NCBI GenBank assembly: GCA_023078555.1
Contig: CM041198.1
Coordinates: forward strand, 9,967,836-10,031,835
Length of the DNA: 64,000 bases
Origin: Ulva prolifera
Lineage: Eukaryota > Chlorophyta > Ulvophyceae > Ulvales > Ulvaceae
Reading direction: 5' to 3'
In this document: positions 24,234 to 38,229 of the stretch, piece by piece
How positions within the stretch are numbered: the stretch's first letter is position 1
Layout of the letters: every line of letters starts with the position of its first letter
Program-made: the position numbers and the translations under genes
The notes under the pieces: model-generated
Databases searched by the model: none
Told to the model about the DNA's origin: nothing
Seen by the model: the letters and a program-made list of their open reading frames with translations, nothing else

Positions 24234-24545
24234 GGTTACAGTCGGGGCTTCAGGCAGCACCGCCGGGCCATCACAAACGGACACCATCACGACCGCCACC
24301 AGTGAATGCAGGCACAGCAGCTGGCACAGTGGCCAAGGCCGAACACGCAGACGGCTTGCGTGCACAGAAGGGCCGCCACACACCCCACGCCCGCACGCAC
24401 ATGCGCACACCCACAGCCACCCCCCCCCCCCCGGTGCAAGCACACGTACTCGCACGGTATCTGTTGTTGAAAGTGGCGTTGGTGTGCTTGTGTGTTGCCC
24501 CGCCGGTCCTACCAGCCTCTCCGACTTTGTCCTTGTCAAACGCAC
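24234..24545. mobile_element. MITE-like palindromic repeat, copy B
   Basis: The left arm (24234-24345, +) starts GGTTACAG-TCGGGGCTTCAGGCAGCACC. The right arm (24545 down to 24460, -) starts TTTGACAAGGACAAAGTCGG. Both resemble the first 100 nt of copy C, so the element is a long imperfect inverted repeat able to fold back. A 13-nt C-tract (24420-24432) lies in the loop. Coding-looking frames across it are Thr/His/Pro-rich and not convincing. Confidence 0.45.
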
Positions 24546-25311
24546 GTACTCGCCCACAGGCACGCACACACCCCTAACCATACTCCCCAATCGCCCGTAG
24601 CCGCACGTGCACAGTCCCTTGTGAGGCCGCAGTTGGTGTTGTGGCTGGCTGATCTCCCGTGAGCGAATTCTGGTCTCGCACATGGGACCTAGGGTTACTG
24701 CTGCACAGATTATGATACTCTGGGCAGGGCAGTGGCTCTCTCGTTGAGGCAGTTGACAAGAGTTCGCAGTGACAATGGATATCATGCTTGAAGCGAAGCG
24801 GCAGTATACCACTGGCTAGTATACAATGGGTGCATGGCACATCGTCGACAGCTGGTGCTAGCTGGTGCAGTGGTGCTGCAGCACCATCGATCGTCTCGAG
24901 CGATAAATTTGGCGCAGACTGAAGTGAATGGCAATAGCTCTACTTCTTGTCGCCATATGGTTCATGGATAGGCATCGTTGACGTGATGGCTGGCTGACTA
25001 GACGTGTGCGTGTGTGTGTGCACGCGGTTCGATGTCAACGTGCACACACGCTGAGGTGGCGGAAACTGAGCGGCAGAGGGAATCAACCTGTTGCAATGAA
25101 TGCGAAACGGAGGAATCTCGGAAGAGTACATATATGCCAGTCTTCGCAGGAGCTAAGTAGAACTCCTGAGCGTGCAGTCCGATTCAGTCTATATCTCCAA
25201 TTGCAAGTCCTCGATCAACAGCGCTAGCATCGTGTTGCCTGGAAACACTAGCATCCTTGCGCACGCAACATCTTGGGCCCTGGTCAAGTAATCAACCACC
25301 AATCGAATAGC

Positions 25312-29076
<3,765 letters not shown>

Positions 29077-29528
29077 CCTCACACGCTGCCGTGCTGTGGC
29101 CAGTGAACCATGCGCGGCGCTGCAGCGTTGCCGGGTGCCTTTCTCGTGGCAGGCGGAATACCTGCTAGGCTGCTGCTGAGCACCCGTCCACGAAATATCT
29201 GATTGGGTGGGTAGCTGCAGCCGCTGGGCATGAACGTGAAGTGTGCTTCAGGGCGTGTCACACGTGGCACAGTGGTGCCCAGCATTGAATTCAGTCCGTT
29301 ATAGACATATGCGAGCACAGTAGATGAATCACGTCTGGTTGAGGAATTTGTAGAGTGGCCAACATCACCTCTGCAGCTTCACTGCAGCAAAGCCTGTCAA
29401 AAGCTGTAATTAATTCGACTACCAAATCATACACCAGCCTCTGCAATGCCGACTACCTGCCAACAGCACCCCTGTGTCAGCTGACCCCCAGCAGACGGTG
29501 AAGTCGATTGCCATCCTCGTCCTGACCC

Positions 29529-32500
29529 TTATCCACCATCACATGCCGTTTCAGGCCTCCCTAACAAGGCTAGCCTTTCGTGAATGAAATGCCTCAGCCG
29601 TTCAAGGCCGAGGCCTGTGGTGGCCGACACAACAAGAGGTACTGTTGAAGCTGAAGTACCCAACTGTTCCTGCGGAGCCCTGTTCTCGCACGCACCGGCG
29701 GGTGCCGTCTCAAGCACCTCCTCCTGTACCTCCAGCACAGCTGGAGCCATCAGCTCCTGCAGGCGCGTGCTCCCCCAAGCACTGCCCGCCTGCCGCCCCA
29801 CAGCACGTGTGGCAGAGTCCATTCCTGGCTCTCCTCTGTCATGCCCGGGCCCTGTGGTGGCCTCTGCCTCTAACGATTCAGGAGGTGAGCACGCCTCAGC
29901 TACGTCGCTGTCGGGGGCTGCTGGGTGCATTCGCCCCGCTCCACCAGCTGCCCAGCGCTGTGCACTGTCTTCGACCTGCGCGCCGCTTGTGCCCGCACTC
30001 CCTGTGGTCTCTTGAGCCCCAGGCCGCTTCTGCCACGCCTCGGCCAGATGCTTCGCCAGCTCCCGTGCCCCACTCCTGCCGCTGCGTGAGGCAGCCGCCT
30101 GGATCCGCGCGCACACCGCCGCCCACAGCTCCTGCTGCTCCAGCTGCGTGTTACCTGATGATGTGCAGCCTGCGAAGGAGCCTGGGCCAGGCTTGGGGTC
30201 GCAGGGCTGCGGGCGGGTGGGCTGCGGCGGATCCGCCGGGATGGTCTGGAGGCAGTCGGCTTTGTTCCACACCTCAAGGACGCGGACGCGGAGGTCTTCC
30301 TCCGACATGCCGAGGTCCCGCAGCGTGCGCAGCACGGTGTGCCGCTGCTGCAGCGCATCGTCACTCGCAGCATCGATCACGTGCACCTACAGCACAGCCA
30401 CCCATGAGAACAGCAGACGTTGCGCATGGTAGCCGCAGTCGTAGCGATGCGATTTGGGTGACTCTTGTGCAACGTACCAGTATGTGGTGACCCTGAATAC
30501 TCACAGGCAGGTGGCACAGCGCGACCTCCCATTGAATCACATAAAAAAACATATGAAAGTGAGAGACTGATGAGTAGGCCCGAGAGCTGCATCGATATGT
30601 ACCATGCATGGACATCAGCCCAGCACCCTCTGATCGTGTGCAGTACGCCATACAATCACACTTGTCTGTCACTCCAAGTACAGGCAAGATATAAAGAGAA
30701 TGTATGACGATGCGGCGGTCATATGTTGAACACGATCTGGATTGAATAATGTGAAGCCAGGACGTGGATACCGCACGAATCAAGGCAGAGGCCTCACCAG
30801 CAGGTGTGCCTGGGTCGCTTCATCCAAGGTGGCCTGGAAGGCAGCCACGAGGCTCAGGGGCAGCCCCTGGATGAAGCCCACCGTGTCTACCAGCAGCACA
30901 CTCTCCCCACCTCCTATCTGCGCACTCCTGATCTTGGTGTCTAGTGTCGCAAATAGCTGGTCTGCAGCCCCAACATCCTGCACAGGTACAGCAGCTGATT
31001 CCCGCACGCGTCGTCTCTTGCTTGCTGTCCCCATCTCCTTACGCTTCCGAATGAAACGTGGCACATGAAACGATGTGCAGTCTTTGGTAAAATCGATTTG
31101 CGCAATGTTACTCGTGCTGTCATGCACTACTAGCGCATTCAGCCTGCTCGCTGACCTAGTTTGGAGCGTGCTGCCTGACCTTAGCACGGCTCCCACAGGT
31201 AAGCGCCGGCACCGAACAGTGTGTGTGGAAAGGACGACCTCGGAGACGCAGGTAGCGCTACAGGCACTGCACAGCAACACATCACAACTCAATCACATAA
31301 ACACTGGCAAACAATGTGCAGCATGCGGCCCCGGCTGCTATGGCGGCGGACCTCGTGGCACAACGCAGACATCAGCGAGCTCTTGCCGGCGTTGGTGTAG
31401 CCAACGAGGGCCACAACCCGGTGGCCGAGGCGCAGCCGATTTGCACGCAGCATCTGCCGCTGCCGCCGCACGCCCTGCAGCTGCCGCTGCAGCCCTGCGA
31501 TTGCCGCACGCATGCGGGATGCCTGCACCGCCAGCTCCTTCTCGCCGCTGCCGCCGACCGCCCCCTGGCCACCGCGGCCACGTGCGCTCACCACCTCCGC
31601 CTCCTGACCCGCCATGCCGAACACAAGGCGCCCCTGCGCATCGCGGCGCCGCACCACGCGTGCGGCCTGATACCTCAGCTCTGCATGCATACTGTGCGGG
31701 GTGTGCACCCTGGCGCTGCCCCTTACAAGCAAATGCATGATCAGCACATGCTATGTGCTGTGCATGCTGGGATGGCGCTAGACCATCCACGAGATTCCGT
31801 GGCCACTCAGGCCGGCGCAATAACGATTTGCGTTGTGGTGGTCATGGGGGTGGCAACATGGTCGCATGGCAGTGGCGGTTGCTCCAGGTTTGGGTGTGAG
31901 TTTGTGGTGCCGCAGCGGCCGCAGAGGGAGCAAGCACCTGCCAGCTTCACCTGCAGCCGGGCCTCTGCAGTGGATGCATGCTTCCGGAATATGTCGAGCA
32001 CGACCGCTGTGCGGCACTTCACCACGACCGCCTCAGGTACAGTGCCGCCTGCAGGGGCCTCTGGCTGCAGCGCGTGTGCGATGCGTGTGAGGTGGGAGCC
32101 GCTGGCATTGAAGTTGAGCACCACGTCTGTGATGCTGTTGGCGGCCACAAACTCCCGGATGGTGGCGAGGTGGCCCTGCCGTACTGCAGCCCCGCTCCGC
32201 AGGGCCACCTCCTGGGCGCCGCCAACAGTGATGGACTCTGCACTGCACAGCGGACGACATTGCTTGATGTGCACGCGACCTGAGGACAGCAGGGGAGGCA
32301 TGTGACGTATGGCCCGGTGTGGCCCATGCACATGGAACGTGATCTCTCGGAGCGGAGTATGCATCTAGTGAAAGGGCGGCAACGGGCAAAAGGGTGACTT
32401 GAACGCGTTTTAACTACAAGCCTGACAGCTTTATGCAGCCTCATCGCCACCAGTCCCGGGCCAGCAACGGCTCGATGCATTTGCTGCTTTAATACATGCA

Positions 32501-33079
32501 TGTGAATTCGGAGTGTGCCGGATTGGCACGACGTTGTTCAACGTACCGTTTCCCAGTTGCGGTCAGGACGAGGCTTTCAGCTTCTCTCAACAGAGCGTGG
32601 CTCTGACTTCTGTGATGCACGATGGCGTACTTACGGGGTGGGTTCGTTTGAACTCCCCCAGAGTACCACCGCTCACATCGAAGCGGCCCCAACCCTTCCC
32701 GATCGGAGGAGCCAAGCTGTGCACGTGCAAACCAGCGGCAGATACTTAACAGCTTACATGCTACCTGCGATCGATGACAGTCTAAGAAACTAGTCTGGAA
32801 CGGCATGGCCTGCAGTAGGCAAGTGCAGTCGACACCGATGGCATGTGTCGCTGTATACCCGCACCACACGTGGTCGCTTGATCTCTTGTGTACACCGACT
32901 GCCGTGCCACAGATACATTGCGATGAACATGTGCCGTGTGCGCCATGGTATACGTTGTGGCCATGCATGGACTGGCAGACCAACATGCCGAGACGCTGCA
33001 GAAGTGGGCGTGTAGCATGTTGCTCTCCCCGTCGGGGCGGCACATAAATCAACTTCCCAAATCGACTGTAGAAATTCAC
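29529..33079 (-). CDS. HFLX: HflX-type GTPase with long insertion between G4 and G5
   Basis: Ribosome-associated GTPase of the Obg/HflX superfamily. On the minus strand: the 5' exon near 32700-32489 is tentative; 32364-about 31900 gives the N-terminal HflX domain (VVLNFNASG; CRTAVVLDIFRKHASTAEAR, then LQVKLA). The exon around 31700-31340 has helices (RMRAAIAGLQRQLQGVRRQR) and G1, GYTNAGKSSL (about 31402-31373). The exon around 31030-30780 has DQLFATLD and G3, DTVGFIQGLP. The last exon (30386-29529) has VIDAASDD, G4 as NKAD (30266-30255) and G5 as VSATTG, and ends ETACDGG. Bacterial and plant HflX have about 15-25 residues between G4 and G5; here there are about 200 low-complexity residues. 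Organelle targeting is possible but the true start was not found. Confidence 0.85.
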
Positions 33080-33196
33080 GTGTTTGCGCGAGTGTCGTCA
33101 CTCTGAGATCCGTGGAGTCCATGTGGTGTCAGTCTGGGCACGTTCGCTGAGGCGCGGATTGCGCTTTGAAATGGCCGTGTTGTCCTCGAATGCGCC

Positions 33197-33724
33197 TTGA
33201 TATTGTTCAATTTACCAGATCAAAGCCATCTAGCAGCTCTTGTTATGTGCAAAATATCTGCTTCAGATACGCTGAAGCTGTACAGGCATCTTTTAAGGCT
33301 GTGTGCGTCGTTTTCCAAGACCGAGACACTGCACTTTAGAGATGCAGCAGACAACACTGATGTATTTTTACGATTTGATATCAAAGGTGCCGAGAAATGT
33401 GGTTGATCACCTTGCTGGAGACCTCCAGCCTCAGCCCACAGCATTTGTTGGCACCTCCACAGCAATTGATCATGTCCAGGAGCTGCCATACGTGCACTGA
33501 GCAAGTGGCTACGGGAAACCAAGACAGATGTCAGTAGTGACGTGCACAGCGAACCAGATGTGCACTTGCACAGCACGCAACTGCCCGAGGTGCCTTCGAC
33601 AATGAGGTTTACCAGATCAGACCTGCTAAATTGTGTGAAGCGTAACTTCCGTCACGACTCTTCCAATATCCAACATTTGAATTCGCAACAGCAGGATTTG
33701 GCGCGAGAGATGCTGGGATTTAGG
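33197..33724 (+). CDS. LYR-motif (complex 1 LYR-like) protein, candidate
   Basis: The first frame begins near 33242 (MCKISASDTLKLYRHLLRLC), with the L-Y-R tripeptide in the typical place. A second exon (about 33590-33724) reads TMRFTRSDLLNCVKRNFRHD, matching the R...I-x-x-x-F-R pattern of the family, then a helix ending LAREMLGF. LYRM proteins bind the acyl carrier protein and act in mitochondrial Fe-S or respiratory complex assembly. The donor site between the exons could not be fixed (several GTs between 33300 and 33400), and the protein may continue downstream. Confidence 0.5.
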
Positions 33725-34139
33725 TAGGCCATCCATGTTGGTGCCTCCAGTCTGCAGGCGTGTGCTGCCGTGGTGTGCCTTGTTGACCGGGCAGAGTTTC
33801 ACCACCCACAAGCTGTGGTATGCAGATTGCAGCAGTGATGGTAGTTCAATCATGATCAATGTATGTAGGGGGTTATGTCTTGGGGTCTTCCTGGACTCTC
33901 AAATAAACCTGCACCAGATGTCCTCAATCACCACCACATCCTTTCAGGCATTGCTGCCGGCCGAAATGCAAAGCACCCAGAAGAAGGAAGTAGCACATTA
34001 TAGCAGGTACTTCTGCAATACATGTCAGCATTTTGATGCTTGGCAGGACTGTGATGCCAACCTGTCATTCCATGTGGACACTGCTGCACCTGTGCCTGCA
34101 ACCCTTTCCTGGCGTTCTTCTCTGACGGGGGTGTCCGTC

Positions 34140-35110
34140 CCCATCAGTCAACATGTTTGTGTGCAGTTCAAAAGGAAATCGGTCCCTGCCAATGATAGCA
34201 GCCGATGATGAAGGTGCAGATGACACTGCGGGCCACGAGAACACAGGGGCTGCGGAGCACCTGGACATTGCCCAGGTTGCCGGGCAGGGGCAGGCTGGGG
34301 GCAGCAATAGTGAAGCAGAAGCCAAACATGATCTGCAGCGCCTACAAAGGCGGCTGGACTCAGTGCAAGAGGTTTATAAAGGCAGGAATCCTCTGGTGTG
34401 GTTCTCTGGGGTAGTGCACGTCTTACCGCCTGGCAACCCATATCTGCGGGGTGTCACCTGGCTGAAGCCATTTTGCCGCAGCTTGCCCATGTCCAATTTA
34501 TGCCTGGGAGATGTGGCGTACACATGCTCCATGTGATGGGCTGTCGCACAGCAGCTTCCGCTTGCGAAGCGTCCTTGAGCACCGGGTCATGCAGCGCTGA
34601 CCTCCCTCCAAAGCGCCTCACACCTGTCCCCATCAAGGCCTGGAACTTGCTATGCAGGTCGGCAGCGCTAATGAGTTTGAAGCTTTGTGCATGTCTGCCC
34701 TTAGTGCAGGGGATGCGCAGAGGGGCGCAGCCGCGGCGGGCGATGGTGCTGATGCCGTGCTTGTCCCCAAGGTGGCGCGGCTACGGATCCATGCGGTGCC
34801 GTTCCCGGTGCGCACCAGCGACGGTGGGGAGGCGGACGCCGTCCGCGGCAGCGGGGCAGACGAGCACATGCTGTTCCACAACCAGATCATAATTGAGAAC
34901 ATCGGGGATGTGGCAGTGCAGCTGATGGGTAGATGGCACAAGGTCACTGCCCCTTGGGAGTCCAAGGCCTTTGGGGACCGCAGCCAGCCTTTTGGCCACG
35001 CATCTGACGGCGTGCTGGTGATGCCCACTGAAACTGTTATGGAGCAGCAGTCAATGCAGATTCATGGGAGCGAGGGGGAGATCACCGGCGGATTTTTGGT
35101 GCGCCGCTGA
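34140..35110 (+). CDS. ApaG/DUF525-domain protein, candidate
   Basis: The C-terminal exon (about 34655-35110) encodes HNQIIIENIGDVAVQLMGR then WHKVT, like the beta strands of ApaG (I-x-N-L-x-x-x-x-V-Q-L-x-x-R-x-W-x-I-T). PTETVMEQQSMQIHG and GEITGGF follow, in the place of the ApaG segment where Tyr-Thr-Ser and G-x-M-x-G lie. An upstream exon (34153-about 34420) is acidic with a heptad-like helix (HDLQRLQRRLDSVQEV). In plants DUF525 occurs alone or joined to UVR or F-box parts. Frames between 33.7 and 34.1 kb on the same strand may be further 5' exons. The activity is not known. Confidence 0.5.
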
Positions 35111-35218
35111 CTGTGCTGTCAGTGTGAGCCGCCCTGCATGAGGCCAGTGCTGTGTGTTACTGGGCTGCTATCACAGTGTGTCAGGTCAGCCATATGCATG
35201 TAGTGCCGAGTACTGCCG

Positions 35219-35494
35219 ATGGACATTGCACAGGACATCGCCAGATTGTATTCGCCCATGAAGCTGAAAGCGTCTGGACCCGTGAGCATGCAATCGTTGG
35301 ACCCAGATGCATACTTCCTGGCAGAATTTGGGCCATGCAAAATCCGGAGCGCACAGGCTGTAGAAGGTCAGTTTGCGCAAAAGCTGGCTGCTTCGACGGA
35401 TGACAGTGATGATGACTCCGAAGATGAGTCAGGTGATGAACAGCACTCAGAGGATGAACAGGAAACGTTGATAGAAGTGTTTGCGGACAAGTAA
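35219..35494 (+). CDS. Small acidic protein or terminal exon, unknown
   Basis: A 91-codon frame starting ATG at 35219 (MDIAQDIARLYSPMKLKASG), with an Asp/Glu/Ser-rich C-terminal half (STDDSDDDSEDESGDEQHSE). Codon pattern and acidity suggest real coding. It follows the ApaG-domain stop by 109 nt, so it is either a separate small gene or the alternative end of the upstream gene. No family recognised. Confidence 0.35.
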   Translation: MDIAQDIARLYSPMKLKASGPVSMQSLDPDAYFLAEFGPCKIRSAQAVEGQFAQKLAASTDDSDDDSEDESGDEQHSEDEQETLIEVFADK

Positions 35495-35593
35495 TGAGCA
35501 GACGCACATGCGGGCGTAGCGATTTACTCATGTGTCATTGCCGCTCATGGATCGTTGTAGCCCATATGCATACACTACTGCGGTATTGATACA

Positions 35594-35598
35594 TTACA
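35594..35598 (-). terminator. TGTAA poly(A) signal of the ICMT-like gene
   Basis: Minus-strand TGTAA 44 nt beyond the stop at 35642. Confidence 0.55.
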
Positions 35599-35641
35599 CA
35601 GTCATGTCCTGCCGACGACCACGCCTGTAGTCTGTGTGTCA

Positions 35642-36364
35642 TCAGAAGAACCAAAATCTCTTTGTTTCTTTCATGTACTGCTCATACTTCTCACCAAACT
35701 TGTCTATCAGCTGGTCCTCTTCGAATCCGGCTTTCAAAGAGAGGACAACTATCAACCCCACTGCAAACAGCGCCCTGGTAGAGTCCTGTGTGACTGCTGC
35801 AATTCCCGTGCTGGCAAGCATAAGCCCCGTGTAAAGGGGATGTCGCATCCACTTATACATTCCATCCGTTGACAGGGTCGCATTGTCCCGTGGGACTGGC
35901 AGAGGAGTCAGATTCTTGCCCAAAGCGTTTGAGCCTGCAACTATGATTGCCAGGCCGGTCAGCACAGCTCCGACTCCAATCACTTGCGACACTGGCTTCA
36001 GATCCACGGGTGGGAGTAACACCAGGACAATGAAGAGGAATTGTGCAGCCACATATATCTCTCCCCTGGAGCCGATTTTGTCAGTTTGTAACATCTCCTT
36101 CGCCACTGTACTTGCTTCCATCGTGCTCTCACCAGTAATTCCGTCTTTCAAGTCCTTGATGAATTCAGAAGCTTTCTCGTGTGTAGCTCGGAGTCGCATG
36201 CTGCGGTTCATTTTCAATGTGCTGCGAGGCATTCCGAGACGATTGTCTGGGATGTAGTTTACATTGACACCACGAGGGACATCCATAAGAATTGTAGTCT
36301 CCCTGCAGCTGGTGATTTGAAGCGACCGCATCGGGACCAGAGCGGAGGTAAAGATTTCAGCCAC
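35642..36364 (-). CDS. Isoprenylcysteine carboxyl methyltransferase-like membrane protein, probably plastid
   Basis: A single-exon gene of 240 codons, unusual in this intron-rich window. The N-terminal 80 residues are basic and Ser/Thr-rich (transit-peptide-like). Hydrophobic helices follow (AAQFLFIVLVLLPPV; VIGVGAVLTGLAIIVAG). The family's C-terminal signature is present: LTPLPVPRDNATLSTDGMYK, then WMRHPLYTGLMLASTGIA (the R-H-P-x-Y-x-G motif), helix LFAVGLIVVLSLKAGF, and EEDQLIDKFGEKYEQYM. This is the ICMT/PEMT/NnrU-type fold that binds S-adenosylmethionine. Algal and plant members of this subtype are plastid proteins of uncertain substrate, so carboxyl methylation of prenylcysteine should not be assumed. 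Confidence 0.82.
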   Translation of the reverse strand: MAEIFTSALVPMRSLQITSCRETTILMDVPRGVNVNYIPDNRLGMPRSTLKMNRSMRLRATHEKASEFIKDLKDGITGESTMEASTVAKEMLQTDKIGSRGEIYVAAQFLFIVLVLLPPVDLKPVSQVIGVGAVLTGLAIIVAGSNALGKNLTPLPVPRDNATLSTDGMYKWMRHPLYTGLMLASTGIAAVTQDSTRALFAVGLIVVLSLKAGFEEDQLIDKFGEKYEQYMKETKRFWFF

Positions 36365-38229
36365 AGAGCGTCCTTGTCAGCGCCAAGAATCACAGCTGGT
36401 TATTCCCGCACATACGCAGTTTGCTGCACGTCAGTGAACGCATCGATGTTCAACACATGTGCATACTCCTTGACCACCCCCCTCCCGAAAAGACCTGTCC
36501 AATCAGTGGATCGGACTGCTGATGTACGGAATCTCCGCAGGTCCTATGCTCGCCGCGGCTGGTTGCACCCAAAACCCGCTAATGTGAGCATGACAAACAA
36601 ATTACACAAGCTCGGGCCATTGTATGGCAAACCAGCAAAACATATTGCATAGCACCACAAACAAGAATACTCAAGGCACCACTCCATAAGTGTTGGTGTT
36701 GCCTCAGGCAAAGCTTACGTACATAACAACCAGGAGCCACAACGAAGACCAAGGGGTTCGGTGTGCCATGGGGGCCCGTTGACATTCCCAAAAAGAACGA
36801 GACGATCCGCTTGGGCATGATACCCACAACTTTGTGGTCTTAAAACCCCAGGGCAGAGAACACCGGCGAAAATACCAGATTCAGGGATTTGTATGTTTCA
36901 GCGTGGCACTGCTGCGAGCTGAGACTGGCCTTTGTATGGGTGTTGGTTACAAGGACAGAGTCGGGGAGGCAGGTAGCACCGATGGATCCACAAACAGAAA
37001 CAACAGCGCCACCGCCACCAGCGGACGCAGGCACAATAGCTTCGACACATCTACGGCACTTGCGTTCAGCAGGACTCCCACAGTGTGCATCCTTGTCTTG
37101 CTCCTGGTAACACACAAAACAAGCACGCTATAAACACCATCTCTGACCGCCCAAAACAACTACTCCCGATATGGCCACTATCATCCCTCCTCCATCAGAG
37201 CAACCGGGCTTTCCAAGAGGCACGGGGCACCTGCTACCTATAGCCATAACAAACTCAGCGACTGGGACCGCCCGCCCAACTTCTTGCAGCACAGATGACT
37301 TTCCACAGCTGCATCAGGAAGCGGCTCTCGCAGCACATGTGCGTTGCCAGGATCCCAGCACTATCGCAGTCGGGAACTCCGAACAGGACCAATAGCACGC
37401 GCCCGTAGACTTTGTGGGCCTGGCAGGCACAATGTACAGGCCGCCTGCATGCCATATGTCAGCGCAGTTGGTCAGACCAAGAGGATGCACTCGACTGATC
37501 ACATCAGTATGGCCGCGTCGAGGTCTCGGGAAGCATCATTTTGTGTTCAGCATGTGCTCTGGCATTTCTGTACATGTGAACGGTCACCTAGACAATTTTG
37601 GCATTCAAGCTCCCCAAATTGCAACCAAAACGCGCAAACAGATGTTATTGTGACACCTACAACAAAGGCTGGACGACAAAGGCGGCCTTGAGATGGTATG
37701 AAGTGCAGTGCAGCAGGCTTGCATCCAGCGGAGGTTATCTACGAGCAAAATTGTTACACAGCGCCCCATCTTCGCTCCTTAGCATGTGATTTCTCACTTG
37801 TAATGCAACTGCGGTGGACATGCTGCGCATGCGGCAGACCTGATGAAATGTGTTTCCAACTATGTGTTCAAGGGAAATGAACCTTCAGTACGGATGTCTC
37901 AGTTCCTGTCAGTACATCGTGGTCAGATCTTCGGACATATCGCTGTGACAACGATGCCTGCCAACGACTGCGTACATGGAAGAGTATTAGCCCACCATAC
38001 CAACATAGGTCATATTCAATCTGTCCAAGAGCCACATGGTGTTCCAGCTCCATCGTAATGTCGAGCAGATGCAACACCAGGCAGAGATATGATGGCTCCC
38101 ACAAGAGCCAATTTCTTGTTTAAATACTCCATGGCATCCAGATCCACGGCTTGGGCTTAACTCCTTCGCAATTCAATATACATTCGTGCATCAACTGGAC
38201 TCTGTCCTCAATGGAAACAGCAACACTTA
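36365..38229. other. No confident gene; contains repeat copy C
   Basis: A plus-strand frame opposite the ICMT leader (36338-36652) and a minus-strand frame (36579-36827, with PKRIVSFFLGMSTG) are open but unmatched. The rest has only short frames. The 3' UTR of the HMG-box gene may lie near 38.0-38.2 kb. Confidence 0.4.
36948..37116 (+). mobile_element. MITE-like repeat, copy C
   Basis: Begins GGTTACAAGGACAGAGTC and ends close to GGTAACAC (37107-37114), giving GTTAC/GTAAC ends. Its internal part (ACAAACAGAAACAACAGCGC, then CACCGCCACCAG) is shared with the left arm of copy B. No coding capacity. Confidence 0.45.

Larger units (their letters stand above)
21742..25311. other. Repeat-rich region without recognised gene
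   Basis: Open frames here are low-complexity (Thr/Pro/His-rich) or unrelated to known families. It holds two copies of a TTACAAGG-ended repeat, a TG-rich minisatellite, a C-tract and a TG/CG run (about 25003-25021). The frame at 22520-22909 is the longest but has no family match or convincing splice context. Confidence 0.5.

Noticed and set aside
24206-24600. Plus-strand frames of about 125 codons rich in Thr, Pro and His
   Set aside because: They lie across an inverted-repeat element and a C-tract; all frames are open there because of low complexity.
29645-30490. Pro/Ala-rich 281-codon plus-strand frame
   Set aside because: Antisense shadow of the last HflX exon, whose minus-strand frame carries G4 and G5.
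31316-32305. 329-codon plus-strand frame
   Set aside because: Antisense to HflX exons with clear GTPase motifs; the plus frame has no motif.
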